Part shown: in pieces, positions 10,201 to 18,522 of the stretch
Numbering within the stretch: the stretch's first letter is position 1
Layout of the letters: each line of letters begins with the position of its first letter
From: Fontibacter flavus
GTDB taxonomy: Bacteria > Bacteroidota > Bacteroidia > Cytophagales > Cyclobacteriaceae
Direction of reading: 5' to 3'
DNA length: 33,630 bases
NCBI RefSeq assembly: GCF_042432905.1
Contig: NZ_JBHLWI010000023.1
Coordinates: 1 to 33,630, forward strand
Made by a program: the position numbers and the translations under genes
The notes under the pieces: generated by a model
What the model was told of the DNA's origin: nothing
What the model saw: the letters and a program-made list of their open reading frames with translations, nothing else
The model's database searches: none

Positions 10201-10783
10201 TTTGGATTATTCAGCTATTACCAATGAATTGCGACCAGGAGATATGAAATTCAGAGATATAGACGGAGATGGTGCGATTACACCTTTAGATAGGATCAGG
10301 TTAGATAGAAATAACATTCCAAGATTTCAAGGAGGTATGAATATCAATGCCAGCTGGAAAAATTTTGATTTGTCGGTATTGTTCCAGGGAGCTGCCGGGG
10401 CAATGGCCTTGGTCAGTGCCGGTGAATCCGGTAATATCGGGAACTACCTCCTAGATTTCTATGAAAATCGCTGGACCATAGATAACCCAAGCAGCGTCCA
10501 TCCAAGAATTGCAAATAGAAGTGACCAATATTTCTCTTCAGGAAATACATATTGGTACAGGAGTACTGATTATATCAGGCTCAAAAACCTTGAAATAGGA
10601 TATACCCTACCTGAAACAATTACCAATAGATTGGGGATGAATAATGTGAGATTCTATGTGAATGGGTTGAATTTACTGACTTGGGATAAACTGAAAGTAT
10701 ATGATCCGGAATCTGACAATTCTACCGGTCAATACTATCCTCAGGCCAGGGTAATCAATGGTGGTTTTTCTGTTACATTTTAA
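7289..10783 (+). pseudogene. SusC/RagA-family TonB-linked receptor with STN domain, interrupted by an in-frame stop
   Basis: Reading one frame through gives about 1,164 codons, normal for an STN-containing SusC, but codon 894 (9968-9970) is TAA. Upstream: signal peptide (about 1-38), STN domain (about 45-115), carboxypeptidase-regulatory-like domain (about 139-210), GYGEQRK near 222 and plug (about 225-335), then most of the barrel. Downstream, in the same frame, 270 intact codons continue the barrel and end in the aromatic terminus GGFSVTF. Residues around the stop (PAENIG, stop, VENKGFDL) fit the family's usual PAENIGEVENKGF, so one G-to-T change in GAA explains it. The 893-residue product lacks the last barrel strands and the C-terminal BAM signal, so it should not assemble. 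A sequencing error is possible. Confidence 0.88.
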
Positions 10784-10785
10784 TT

Positions 10786-12654
10786 ATGAACATTACCATG
10801 AAAAGACTTAATATAAAAACATTACTCGTAGTTTTAATATCAGTATCGATATGGAGCTGCAATGATGATTTTCTGGATACCACCCCACTTGGAGAGGTAT
10901 CAGAATCAGCAGTTTGGACAGATGCTGGTTTAGCAGAAGCTTTTGTGACCGATATATATGGAGGATTAGTATGGGGAGGATTCAATGAGCAGGCTTTGGC
11001 TTCCTTAACTGATGAAGCCATCTTTACGCACCCAGGAAGAAATATCAACACGGTGACTGAAGCAAGATCCAATCCTCAAAACCCAGGCTGGATTGATGAT
11101 TCGAGAGGCTGGTCCAATCTTTACAATAGACTAAGGTCTGCTAATATTGCGATAGAGAACCTTTCAGATCCGCAATTTGACAATACTACAGGTGTAGCTG
11201 ATAGGCTTTTGGGAGAAGCTTTGTTCATGAGAGCATATTTCCATCATCAATTGTTGAGAAATTATGGAGCATTTCCTATTGCAGATAAGACTATCACTTT
11301 AAGTGACGACACCTTTGAGAAGGAAAGAAATACTTTTGAAGAATGTGTTGATTTTATCGTTGCAGATTTGGATCAGGCAGCCCAATTACTGGCAGGTTTG
11401 AACCTTCAAAGAGGCCGTGCCAATCAAGTAGCTGCTTTGGCTTTAAAGTCTAGGGTTTTATTGTATGCTGCAAGTGACCTTCATGATATGCCTACAGCAT
11501 CTAGCAAATCTTCTGTGATATCTGCTTACAACAATAAAGAGCTAATTGGTTATACTACTGGCAACAGGGCTGAAAGATGGCAAAAAGCAAAAACTGCAGC
11601 GAAATCAGCGATGGACCTACAAGCTGGTAACATGCTAAATCTTACCGAACCATTGGATCCTCAGATGGCCACACAGGTTTATATCAATAACTCTATTTCA
11701 AGGAGTGGAGGGGAGAATGAGATGATTTTCGGAAGATATTATCTTAATTCCAAACCTGAATGGGGTGGAAGACAGGGATTGTTCAATGGCCCTAATGGAT
11801 ACAATAACTGGGCAGGAAATACCCCTGTATCACTATTGGTGGATGATTATGAAATGATGGATGGAAGCAAGTTTGACTGGAACAATGAAGAGCATGCAAC
11901 TCATCCTTATGACAACCGTGATCCTAGATTTTATGGGACTTTCTTATTTGATGGGGCACAGTGGAAACCAAGATCCCCGGCCAATCAGGCAAGAGATCCA
12001 CTTGGACAGATTCAGACCGGCAGCTATGAAGTTACCAATGCAACTGGTCAAAAGATTACCCATTTTGGCTTGGATACCAGAAACAGTCCTATTGAAGATT
12101 GGAATGGATCTTACACCGGTTATTATGTAAGGAAATTTATTGAGCCGGATCCGGGTCATGTGGATCAAAACACTTGGCAGGAAATTCCCTGGCCGGCAAT
12201 AAGGGTAACAGAGGTGGTTCTTAATTATGTAGAAGCATGTATTGAACTAGGGGAATTTGAAGAAGCAAGGACTTGGTTGAATAAAATCAGGTTTAGGGCA
12301 GGAATGCCGGCGATTACTTCTTCAGGGGATCAGTTAAAAGCGGATTACAGAAACGAGAGAAGGGTAGAAATGGCTTTTGAAGAGCAGCGCTACTATGATG
12401 CCAGAAGATGGATGATTGCACCTCAGACCTTGGGAAGACAGGCAAACGGTATTCAGATCAGAGGTACCTTGAAGCCCGGTAAAGTGAACGCCATCTACAG
12501 GTATGATCCTGAATTATACGATTATTCATATTCCATAATAGAGATAGATCCAGGTAAAGAAAACAGGTTATGGCTTGACAAAATGTATTGGATGCCAATC
12601 AGTTTTGATGAAATGAACAGGAATTCCTTGCTTATACAAAATCCTGGGTACTAA
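10786..12654 (+). CDS. SusD/RagB-family outer-membrane lipoprotein
   Basis: 622 residues from the first ATG; the ATG at 10798 (Met 5) gives a more compact signal peptide and is equally possible. The lipobox ends SIWSC, followed by NDDFLD, typical of surface-exposed SusD proteins. The helical core shows the family pattern LGEALFMRAYFHHQLLRNYG (about 144-163), and the C-terminal part carries YRNERRVEMAFEEQRYYDARRW. By family knowledge it is the lid that captures ligand over a SusC barrel. It starts 2 bases after the susC stop codon, so the two are co-transcribed, and a strong terminator follows. The ligand is not identifiable. It is intact although susC is broken. Confidence 0.94.
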   Translation: MNITMKRLNIKTLLVVLISVSIWSCNDDFLDTTPLGEVSESAVWTDAGLAEAFVTDIYGGLVWGGFNEQALASLTDEAIFTHPGRNINTVTEARSNPQNPGWIDDSRGWSNLYNRLRSANIAIENLSDPQFDNTTGVADRLLGEALFMRAYFHHQLLRNYGAFPIADKTITLSDDTFEKERNTFEECVDFIVADLDQAAQLLAGLNLQRGRANQVAALALKSRVLLYAASDLHDMPTASSKSSVISAYNNKELIGYTTGNRAERWQKAKTAAKSAMDLQAGNMLNLTEPLDPQMATQVYINNSISRSGGENEMIFGRYYLNSKPEWGGRQGLFNGPNGYNNWAGNTPVSLLVDDYEMMDGSKFDWNNEEHATHPYDNRDPRFYGTFLFDGAQWKPRSPANQARDPLGQIQTGSYEVTNATGQKITHFGLDTRNSPIEDWNGSYTGYYVRKFIEPDPGHVDQNTWQEIPWPAIRVTEVVLNYVEACIELGEFEEARTWLNKIRFRAGMPAITSSGDQLKADYRNERRVEMAFEEQRYYDARRWMIAPQTLGRQANGIQIRGTLKPGKVNAIYRYDPELYDYSYSIIEIDPGKENRLWLDKMYWMPISFDEMNRNSLLIQNPGY

Positions 12655-12676
12655 TTATTAATTGATCTGTAAATTG

Positions 12677-12724
12677 AGCAACTTAGCTGACATCTTCGGA
12701 GGAATCGGCTAAGTTGCTTTTTCC
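12677..12724 (+). terminator. Rho-independent terminator after susD
   Basis: A 14-bp stem pairs AGCAACTTAGCTGA (12677-12690) with TCGGCTAAGTTGCT (12705-12718), one G-T wobble, 14-base loop, followed by TTTTT-CC. It separates the sigma/anti-sigma/susCD genes from the downstream FG-GAP run. Confidence 0.88.
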
Positions 12725-12746
12725 TCATTAATTACCCAAACAGCAC

Positions 12747-15700
12747 ATGATGTACAGATCTTTGTACAAAATATTTCCGAGTACGGCTTTCGTTTTTGTC
12801 CTGCTTTTAGCTTGTCAAAATTCCCGTAATGAATATTCGGAAGCCCCTTTGATTAGTGGTCCTACACTTTTTGAATTGATCACTCCTGAAGAATCCGGAG
12901 TGATTTTTAACAATAAACTTACAGAAGGGCCCAATACCAATGTTTTGATGTATGAGTATTTTTATAATGGCGGAGGAATAGCCATAGGTGATCTCAATGG
13001 AGATGGATTGGATGATATTTATTTTACAGGTAACATGGTTTCCAATGCCCTGTATTTAAACAAAGGCAATTTGAAATTTGAGGATATTACAAATCAAGCA
13101 GGGGTATCCGGTAGGGAAGGTCCTTGGACCACGGGTGTTACCATGGCAGATGTCAATGGCGACGGTTGGCTTGATATTTATGTGTGTTATTCAGGCAATT
13201 TGCCTTCGGATAAAAGGAAAAACCAACTTTTTATTCATCAAGGTTTGAATGATGATGGGCTTCCCTTTTTTAAAGAAAATGCGGAAGAATTTGGTCTAGC
13301 CATCGATTCATTTTCGACACAGGCACTTTTTTTTGATTTTGATTTGGATGGAGATTTGGACATGTTTTTACTGAACCATAATCCTAAATCTTTACCGGTG
13401 TTAGATGAGTCAAGTACTAAAGATCTGATGAGCAGAAGGGACCCCTCAGGTTCTCAATTGTTCAGAAATGATAAGGGGAAATTTATCGAAGTGACAGCGT
13501 CAGCTGGGATTCAAAATTCCGCACTTTCTTATGGGTTGGGGATTGGTGCAGCAGATTTAAATGGAAACGGGTATCCTGACCTGTATGTGAGTAATGATTA
13601 TACAGCGACCGATTACCTTTATTTTAATAATGGAGATGGCACATTCACGGATGCTACCCATATTTCATTAGGCCATATATCGCAATTTTCGATGGGAAAT
13701 GAACTCGCTGATTTCAATAATGACGGATTGATTGACATTTACACCCTGGATATGCTTCCAGAGGACAACAAGAGGCAAAAACTGTTGATGAGTCCCGACA
13801 ATTATGAAAAGCACCAGTTTATGGTAAATGTAGGTTTACATCATCAATATATGAGGAATATGCTCCACCTTAATCAGGGAAATGGAGGATTCAGTGAAAT
13901 CGGGCAAATTTCAGGTGTTTCAAATACCGATTGGAGCTGGTCGGCCTTGTTTGCTGATTTTGATAATGATGGTTGGAAGGACCTATTTGTCAGCAATGGT
14001 TATAGAAAAGACTATACCAATCTTGATTTTTTGAAATACATGGGCGATTATGTTCAGAACCATAGAGGAAACCTGAAGCGTGACAACATTCTGGAACTGG
14101 TTTCAAAAATTCCTGCTTCGGATATTCCCAATTATATTTTTAAAAACAACCAACAGGGCGGTTTTCAAAATGTTACTGCAGCTTGGGGTCTTTCTCAGTC
14201 CGTCAATAGTAATGGTGCAGCTTATGCAGATTTGGATAATGACGGTGATCTTGAACTGGTCATCAACAATGTTGATGTCCCCGCTTTTATCTATAAAAAC
14301 AAAAGTCAGGAGTTAGAGCCCAAGAACTGGCTTCAGCTTGAGCTGAAAGGTGAAGGTCAAAATCCATATGGGATCGGGACAAAAGTTTATCTTTTTGAAG
14401 GAAATAACCTTCAAATGCAGGAACAAATGCCCACAAGAGGCTATCAATCCAGCGTGTCTTATAAAATGCATTTTGGCCTTGGTACAAATGCTACCTTAGA
14501 CTCTATCATGGTCATTTGGCCAGGAGGTAAATCACAGACAGTGAAAAGTCCCAATATTAACCAGATAATTTCCTTCGATCAAAGAAACAGTAATGCAGTT
14601 GTTATTCATCATTTGGCGATGGATGTCCCAACTGTTTTCCGGAATACAGGTTCAATTGGGGAATATGTCAAAACCTCGGCATTTAATGATTTTAAAAGGC
14701 AGGCATTGGTTCCAAACCCCATCTCAGGAAGTAAACTGGCGATGGCTAATGGGGATCTCAATGGTGATGGATTAGATGATATCTTCTTGGGGGGTCTTGC
14801 TGGATATGCTTCACAGATCCTTTTTCAGCTAAAAAACGGAGAGTTTATCAAGGTACCAATAACAGAAATATTTGAAGGGACACACGATTCAGAAGATACA
14901 GACGCCCTGATTTTTGATGCCAATGAGGATGGATGGAATGATATTTATGTAGCTAGCGGAGGATATGGTAACTTTTCCGTAAATGACCCGAGATTACAGG
15001 ACCGGTTATATGTAAATGATGGTAAAGGGAATTTTAAATTGAAAAAAAATGCCCTTCCAAAAATGATGACTCCTACTTCTGTGGTGATATCCAATGATAT
15101 CAATGGAGATGGGTTTCAGGATTTGTTCATAGGATCAGGTACCATGCCAGGTTTCTATCCATTGAGTGCGACAAGTTATATATTGATGAATAATCAAGAC
15201 GGTACTTTTGAGGATGTTACGTCAGTCTATTTACCAGAACTTAAAGATATAGGTATTGTAAAAGATGCGAAGTGGTTTGATTTAAATGGGAATGGTCAAG
15301 AAGAATTAATCATTGTAGGGGATTGGACACCCATCAGTGTCTTTGCCTTCAAAGAAAAGAAATTTGAGAATGTTACTTCCCAATTTTTTAATCAGGAGTA
15401 TACCGGTTGGTGGAATACGGTTCACTTAGAAGTAATTGACGATAAGATTGTGTTGCTTGCAGGTAATTATGGACTGAACAGTCAATTGAAGGCCAGTATT
15501 GCAGCACCTGTCCAACTGTACTTTAAGGACTTTGATGATAATGGTTCAGTTGACCCGATTTTGACTTCCTACATACAGGGTATATCCTATCCTTACTTGA
15601 CAAGAGACGAAATTCTAGAACATTTTTCCCACAAAAGGGCACAGTTCAATACTTATGAAAGTTATGCAAATGCCCGGATAACGGATATTTTTTCTTCGGA

Positions 15701-16085
15701 AGAGCTCAAGGATGTAGGTGTCCTGAGTGCTTCTTTTTTGGACACAAAAATGTTTGTTTTAAGGGATCAGGGACTATTTGAAGAAATACCTCTTCCTTTC
15801 GAAGTACAATATGCTCCTGTTCACAAAATCATTTTTATTGAGAGGTCAGGTCGGAGATTTTTGCTGTTCTTAGGTAATCAGGAAAAGTCCAGGTTAAGGA
15901 TTGGGAAGCATGATGCCAATCAAGGAACTTTAGTAGAATTGCAAGATCTGTCAAAGCCTAAATATATCCCTCAAAATATTTCAGGCTTCAAAATTTTAGG
16001 AGAAAGTAGAAATGCGTTGAAAATTGCGGATAATAAAATTATCGTGAATGTCATGGGTCAAGCCCTTCAGATTTATGAAAAATAG
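12747..16085 (+). CDS. FG-GAP/VCBS-repeat lipoprotein with ASPIC/UnbV domain (CRTAC1-like)
   Basis: 1,112 residues. A lipoprotein signal ends in LLLAC (Cys 23). At least seven calcium-binding FG-GAP motifs occur in the first half (DLNGDGLDDI, DVNGDGWLDI, DFDLDGDLDM, DLNGNGYPDL, DFNNDGLIDI, DFDNDGWKDL, DLDNDGDLEL). An ASPIC/UnbV-type domain follows at about 540-600 (GIGTKVYLF to IMVIWPGGKSQTV). A second FG-GAP block comes after it (DLNGDGLDDI, DANEDGWNDI, DINGDGFQDL, DLNGNGQEEL). This predicts two integrin-alpha-like propellers joined by ASPIC, anchored in the outer membrane and possibly facing outward. The next gene overlaps its end, so the two are probably translated together. FG-GAP proteins of this type often sit beside SusCD loci in Bacteroidota; their molecular role is not settled. 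Confidence 0.92.
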   Translation: MMYRSLYKIFPSTAFVFVLLLACQNSRNEYSEAPLISGPTLFELITPEESGVIFNNKLTEGPNTNVLMYEYFYNGGGIAIGDLNGDGLDDIYFTGNMVSNALYLNKGNLKFEDITNQAGVSGREGPWTTGVTMADVNGDGWLDIYVCYSGNLPSDKRKNQLFIHQGLNDDGLPFFKENAEEFGLAIDSFSTQALFFDFDLDGDLDMFLLNHNPKSLPVLDESSTKDLMSRRDPSGSQLFRNDKGKFIEVTASAGIQNSALSYGLGIGAADLNGNGYPDLYVSNDYTATDYLYFNNGDGTFTDATHISLGHISQFSMGNELADFNNDGLIDIYTLDMLPEDNKRQKLLMSPDNYEKHQFMVNVGLHHQYMRNMLHLNQGNGGFSEIGQISGVSNTDWSWSALFADFDNDGWKDLFVSNGYRKDYTNLDFLKYMGDYVQNHRGNLKRDNILELVSKIPASDIPNYIFKNNQQGGFQNVTAAWGLSQSVNSNGAAYADLDNDGDLELVINNVDVPAFIYKNKSQELEPKNWLQLELKGEGQNPYGIGTKVYLFEGNNLQMQEQMPTRGYQSSVSYKMHFGLGTNATLDSIMVIWPGGKSQTVKSPNINQIISFDQRNSNAVVIHHLAMDVPTVFRNTGSIGEYVKTSAFNDFKRQALVPNPISGSKLAMANGDLNGDGLDDIFLGGLAGYASQILFQLKNGEFIKVPITEIFEGTHDSEDTDALIFDANEDGWNDIYVASGGYGNFSVNDPRLQDRLYVNDGKGNFKLKKNALPKMMTPTSVVISNDINGDGFQDLFIGSGTMPGFYPLSATSYILMNNQDGTFEDVTSVYLPELKDIGIVKDAKWFDLNGNGQEELIIVGDWTPISVFAFKEKKFENVTSQFFNQEYTGWWNTVHLEVIDDKIVLLAGNYGLNSQLKASIAAPVQLYFKDFDDNGSVDPILTSYIQGISYPYLTRDEILEHFSHKRAQFNTYESYANARITDIFSSEELKDVGVLSASFLDTKMFVLRDQGLFEEIPLPFEVQYAPVHKIIFIERSGRRFLLFLGNQEKSRLRIGKHDANQGTLVELQDLSKPKYIPQNISGFKILGESRNALKIADNKIIVNVMGQALQIYEK

Positions 16086-17421
16086 CAAACCCCCATATCG
16101 AATTTCAAAATTGAAGCCTTCTATCTGCTCTATTTTGATATTAAGCTTATTTTGCTGTACGTCCAAGCATGGTCAAATAAAATATTCTCATCAAGATATT
16201 GCTAAGGTCATGGGGGCTGTAACTGAAGTAATGGTTCATGATGTAACAAACCCTCCCTTGGCCAGCAGATTTTTTTCTTATATCAGTCTGGCAGGTATGG
16301 AGGCATTGAGCCCCTCCTATCCTGATGGTGAGTATTTGTTTTCAGTATTGGAATCTTACGAGCGGCCGAATTTGTCAGCAAGACCTGAACAAATAGATTA
16401 TCACCTGGCAGCCATTTTAGCGATGATCCATACTGCAAAAGCACTTCAACCTTCTGGAGCAAACTTGGGAGATTACTTGAATAGTGTAAAAGAAATGTCG
16501 ATTTCTAAAGGGGTTTCAGATAAAATATGGAGTTCCACAAACTTGTATAGTGAAGCTATTGCCCTACATGTCGTAGAGTATTCAAAAAAAGATGGTTATA
16601 GGTTGATCAGTTCTTTGCCCAGGTATGAGGCTAAAGGTGTAGAGGGAACCTGGATTCCAACCCCGCCAGGTTATTTTCCTGCTGTGGAGCCATATTTTAA
16701 TACCTTGAAGCCTTTTTTTCTTGATTCAGCAAATCAATTTACACCGGATATACCTGTGGAGTATTCTGAGGATGATGGAAGTCCATTCTTCCATTTAGCA
16801 GCAGAGGTTTATGAACAGGATCTGGCAGCGGAAGATCTCCTTATTGCTGCATTTTGGGATTGTAACCCTTTTGCTTTGGATGACAATGGCCATTTATTGA
16901 TCGGATTGAAAAAAATTTCTCCTGGTGCCCATTGGATTGGTATTGCCAACATTGCCTGTATGGAGAGGGATCTGAGTTTTGAAAGGACAATGGAAGTGAA
17001 TGCAGTGATGTCAATGACCATTTATGATGCTTTTATAGCCTGTTGGGATGAAAAATTCAGAAGTAACCGTGTGAGACCAGAGACTGCTATTCGAAAACTG
17101 ATTGATCCAAGCTTTCGGCCCTTTCTTCAGACTCCTCCATTTCCAGAATACCTCAGTGGACATTCTGTAGTATCCACTGCTTCTGCGGAAATTCTGACGG
17201 CTTATTTTGGAGATGATTTCGCATATGTGGATACGGTAGAAGTTAGCTATGGATTGGATCCCAGAAAATTTGCTTCATTTAGGCAAGCTGCTGAGGAAGC
17301 GTCTATTTCAAGACTTTATGGGGGGATTCATTACCGGGATGGTATTATTGAAGGCCAGGTTCAAGGAAAAAAAGTTGCAGCCTTTATCATTGAAAAACTG
17401 GACTTAAACCAGAAATTCTAA
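16075..17421 (+). CDS. Vanadium-dependent haloperoxidase / PAP2-superfamily lipoprotein
   Basis: 448 residues from ATG 16075, which overlaps the preceding stop codon by 11 bases; an in-frame ATG at 16048 is less likely because it puts extra residues before the signal peptide. The lipobox region reads LILSLFCC. All vanadate-pocket residues known from fungal vanadium chloroperoxidase have counterparts at matching local spacing: K327 and R334 in KX6RP, S361-G362-H363 in LSGHS, R413 and H419 in SRLYGGIHYRD. The same pocket binds phosphate in PAP2 phosphatases, so a phosphatase is the alternative. The lipid anchor places it on an envelope membrane. Its translational coupling to the FG-GAP protein suggests the two act together. 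Confidence 0.85.
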   Translation: MKNSKPPYRISKLKPSICSILILSLFCCTSKHGQIKYSHQDIAKVMGAVTEVMVHDVTNPPLASRFFSYISLAGMEALSPSYPDGEYLFSVLESYERPNLSARPEQIDYHLAAILAMIHTAKALQPSGANLGDYLNSVKEMSISKGVSDKIWSSTNLYSEAIALHVVEYSKKDGYRLISSLPRYEAKGVEGTWIPTPPGYFPAVEPYFNTLKPFFLDSANQFTPDIPVEYSEDDGSPFFHLAAEVYEQDLAAEDLLIAAFWDCNPFALDDNGHLLIGLKKISPGAHWIGIANIACMERDLSFERTMEVNAVMSMTIYDAFIACWDEKFRSNRVRPETAIRKLIDPSFRPFLQTPPFPEYLSGHSVVSTASAEILTAYFGDDFAYVDTVEVSYGLDPRKFASFRQAAEEASISRLYGGIHYRDGIIEGQVQGKKVAAFIIEKLDLNQKF

Positions 17422-17472
17422 AGCTTATATATTTCAAACCTATTATTCACCTGATTATTATTAAATTAAACA

Positions 17473-18450
17473 ATGATCAAGACTAAAATCATCTTCTTTT
17501 CTTTAAGCCTGGTGCTGCTGTGCGTAATTGCTTTTGTTCCGTTCAGACAGACTAATTTTAAGGCTTATACTCAAAGTATCCCTGATTCAGGCCAATCTTT
17601 CGGAATGGTACCAATCCCAGGAGGTGTTTTCACCATGGGAGGTAAGGGCAATGCGGATGAAATGCCCCTGCATCAGGTAGAGATTTCACCATTTTGGATG
17701 GGAACTCATGAAATTACCTGGGATATTTTCGAACTTTTTCTGGATAAAAATTATGAAATAGCTATTGCTGAACAAGCCTTGCCTGCCCAGGTGGATGGGC
17801 TTACCCGTCCTAGCATTCCCTATCTGGATATGACCTTTGGGATGGGTAAAGAGGGCAAACCCGCCATTGGCATGACCCAATATGGAGCCATTCAATTTTG
17901 TAAATGGCTTTATTTGAAAACAGGGGTCTTTTATAGACTACCTACTGAAGCAGAATGGGAATATGCAGCAAGGGCAGGCAGTAAGGGCAGGTATTTCTTT
18001 GGTGATGAGGAAAACCAACTGCAGGAATACGCCTGGTTTGCCAAAAACAGTGATGGAAATACGCAGTTGGTAGGCAAGAAAAAACCCAACCCTTGGGGCC
18101 TTTACGATATCCTGGGTAATGTGATGGAATGGACTTCAGATCAATATGAAGCCGATACTTACCAAAAGCGCTCATCTAGCATAGAAAAAGACCCAAAAGT
18201 ACCCATTCGAACACTATACCCTGGATCTATACGTGGAGGGCATTATAAAAGTGGAGCAGAGGATTTAAGCGTCTCCAAAAGATTCTACTCTAAAAGTGAA
18301 TGGAAAAGAATTGACCCACAAATTCCCAAAAGCCAGTGGTGGTTTCCTGAAGCTCCCTTTCTTGGGCTTAGGGTAGTCCGTCCGCTTAATCCTCCAAGTC
18401 AGGCCGAAATTATGGCTTATTATGACCGGGCGCCTATTGCGGATTATTAA
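17473..18450 (+). CDS. SUMF1/formylglycine-generating-enzyme-fold protein lacking the catalytic cysteines
   Basis: 325 residues, with an N-terminal signal peptide or anchor (about 5-25). The SUMF1 fold is recognised by MVPIPGGVFTMGG (about 45-57), YRLPTEAEWEYAARAG (about 155-170), NPWGLYDILGNVMEWTSD and the ending LGLRVVRP. True formylglycine-generating enzymes carry a Cys pair after the RGGS(W/Y) motif. Here the equivalent segment (RGGHYKSG and following, residues 254-269) has none, and the only other cysteines are in the signal segment and in QFCKWL. It is therefore unlikely to activate sulfatases. It may be a binding or structural member like GldK, or a different non-haem iron enzyme. There is a 51-bp gap after the haloperoxidase-like gene and no sulfatase in the window. 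Confidence 0.85.
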   Translation: MIKTKIIFFSLSLVLLCVIAFVPFRQTNFKAYTQSIPDSGQSFGMVPIPGGVFTMGGKGNADEMPLHQVEISPFWMGTHEITWDIFELFLDKNYEIAIAEQALPAQVDGLTRPSIPYLDMTFGMGKEGKPAIGMTQYGAIQFCKWLYLKTGVFYRLPTEAEWEYAARAGSKGRYFFGDEENQLQEYAWFAKNSDGNTQLVGKKKPNPWGLYDILGNVMEWTSDQYEADTYQKRSSSIEKDPKVPIRTLYPGSIRGGHYKSGAEDLSVSKRFYSKSEWKRIDPQIPKSQWWFPEAPFLGLRVVRPLNPPSQAEIMAYYDRAPIADY

Positions 18451-18521
18451 TTACCAATTACCAATCACTAATTACCAATCACTAATCAACCAATTACTAA
18501 TTACTAATTACCAATTAACCA
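18450..18521 (+). repeat. Tandem array of a degenerate 7-bp unit (ATTACCA / ATTACTA / ATCACTA)
   Basis: Ten consecutive units of 7 or 8 bases fill the whole gap between the SUMF1-like stop codon and the ATG of the oxidoreductase gene. Eight units are 7 bases; two (ATCAACCA, ATTAACCA) carry one extra A. The array is nearly free of G, has no stable stem, and leaves no Shine-Dalgarno sequence before the ATG. It looks like a slippage-expanded intergenic tract. Confidence 0.85.
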
Positions 18522-18522
18522 A

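Noticed and set aside
9971..10783. A separate gene starting at GTG 9971 after the susC stop
   Set aside because: It is the in-frame continuation of the SusC barrel with no signal peptide, and the GTG is simply the Val codon following the stop.
16048..16074. Upstream ATG for the haloperoxidase-like gene
   Set aside because: It would add nine residues before an otherwise well-formed lipoprotein signal; ATG 16075 overlapping the previous stop codon is more natural.
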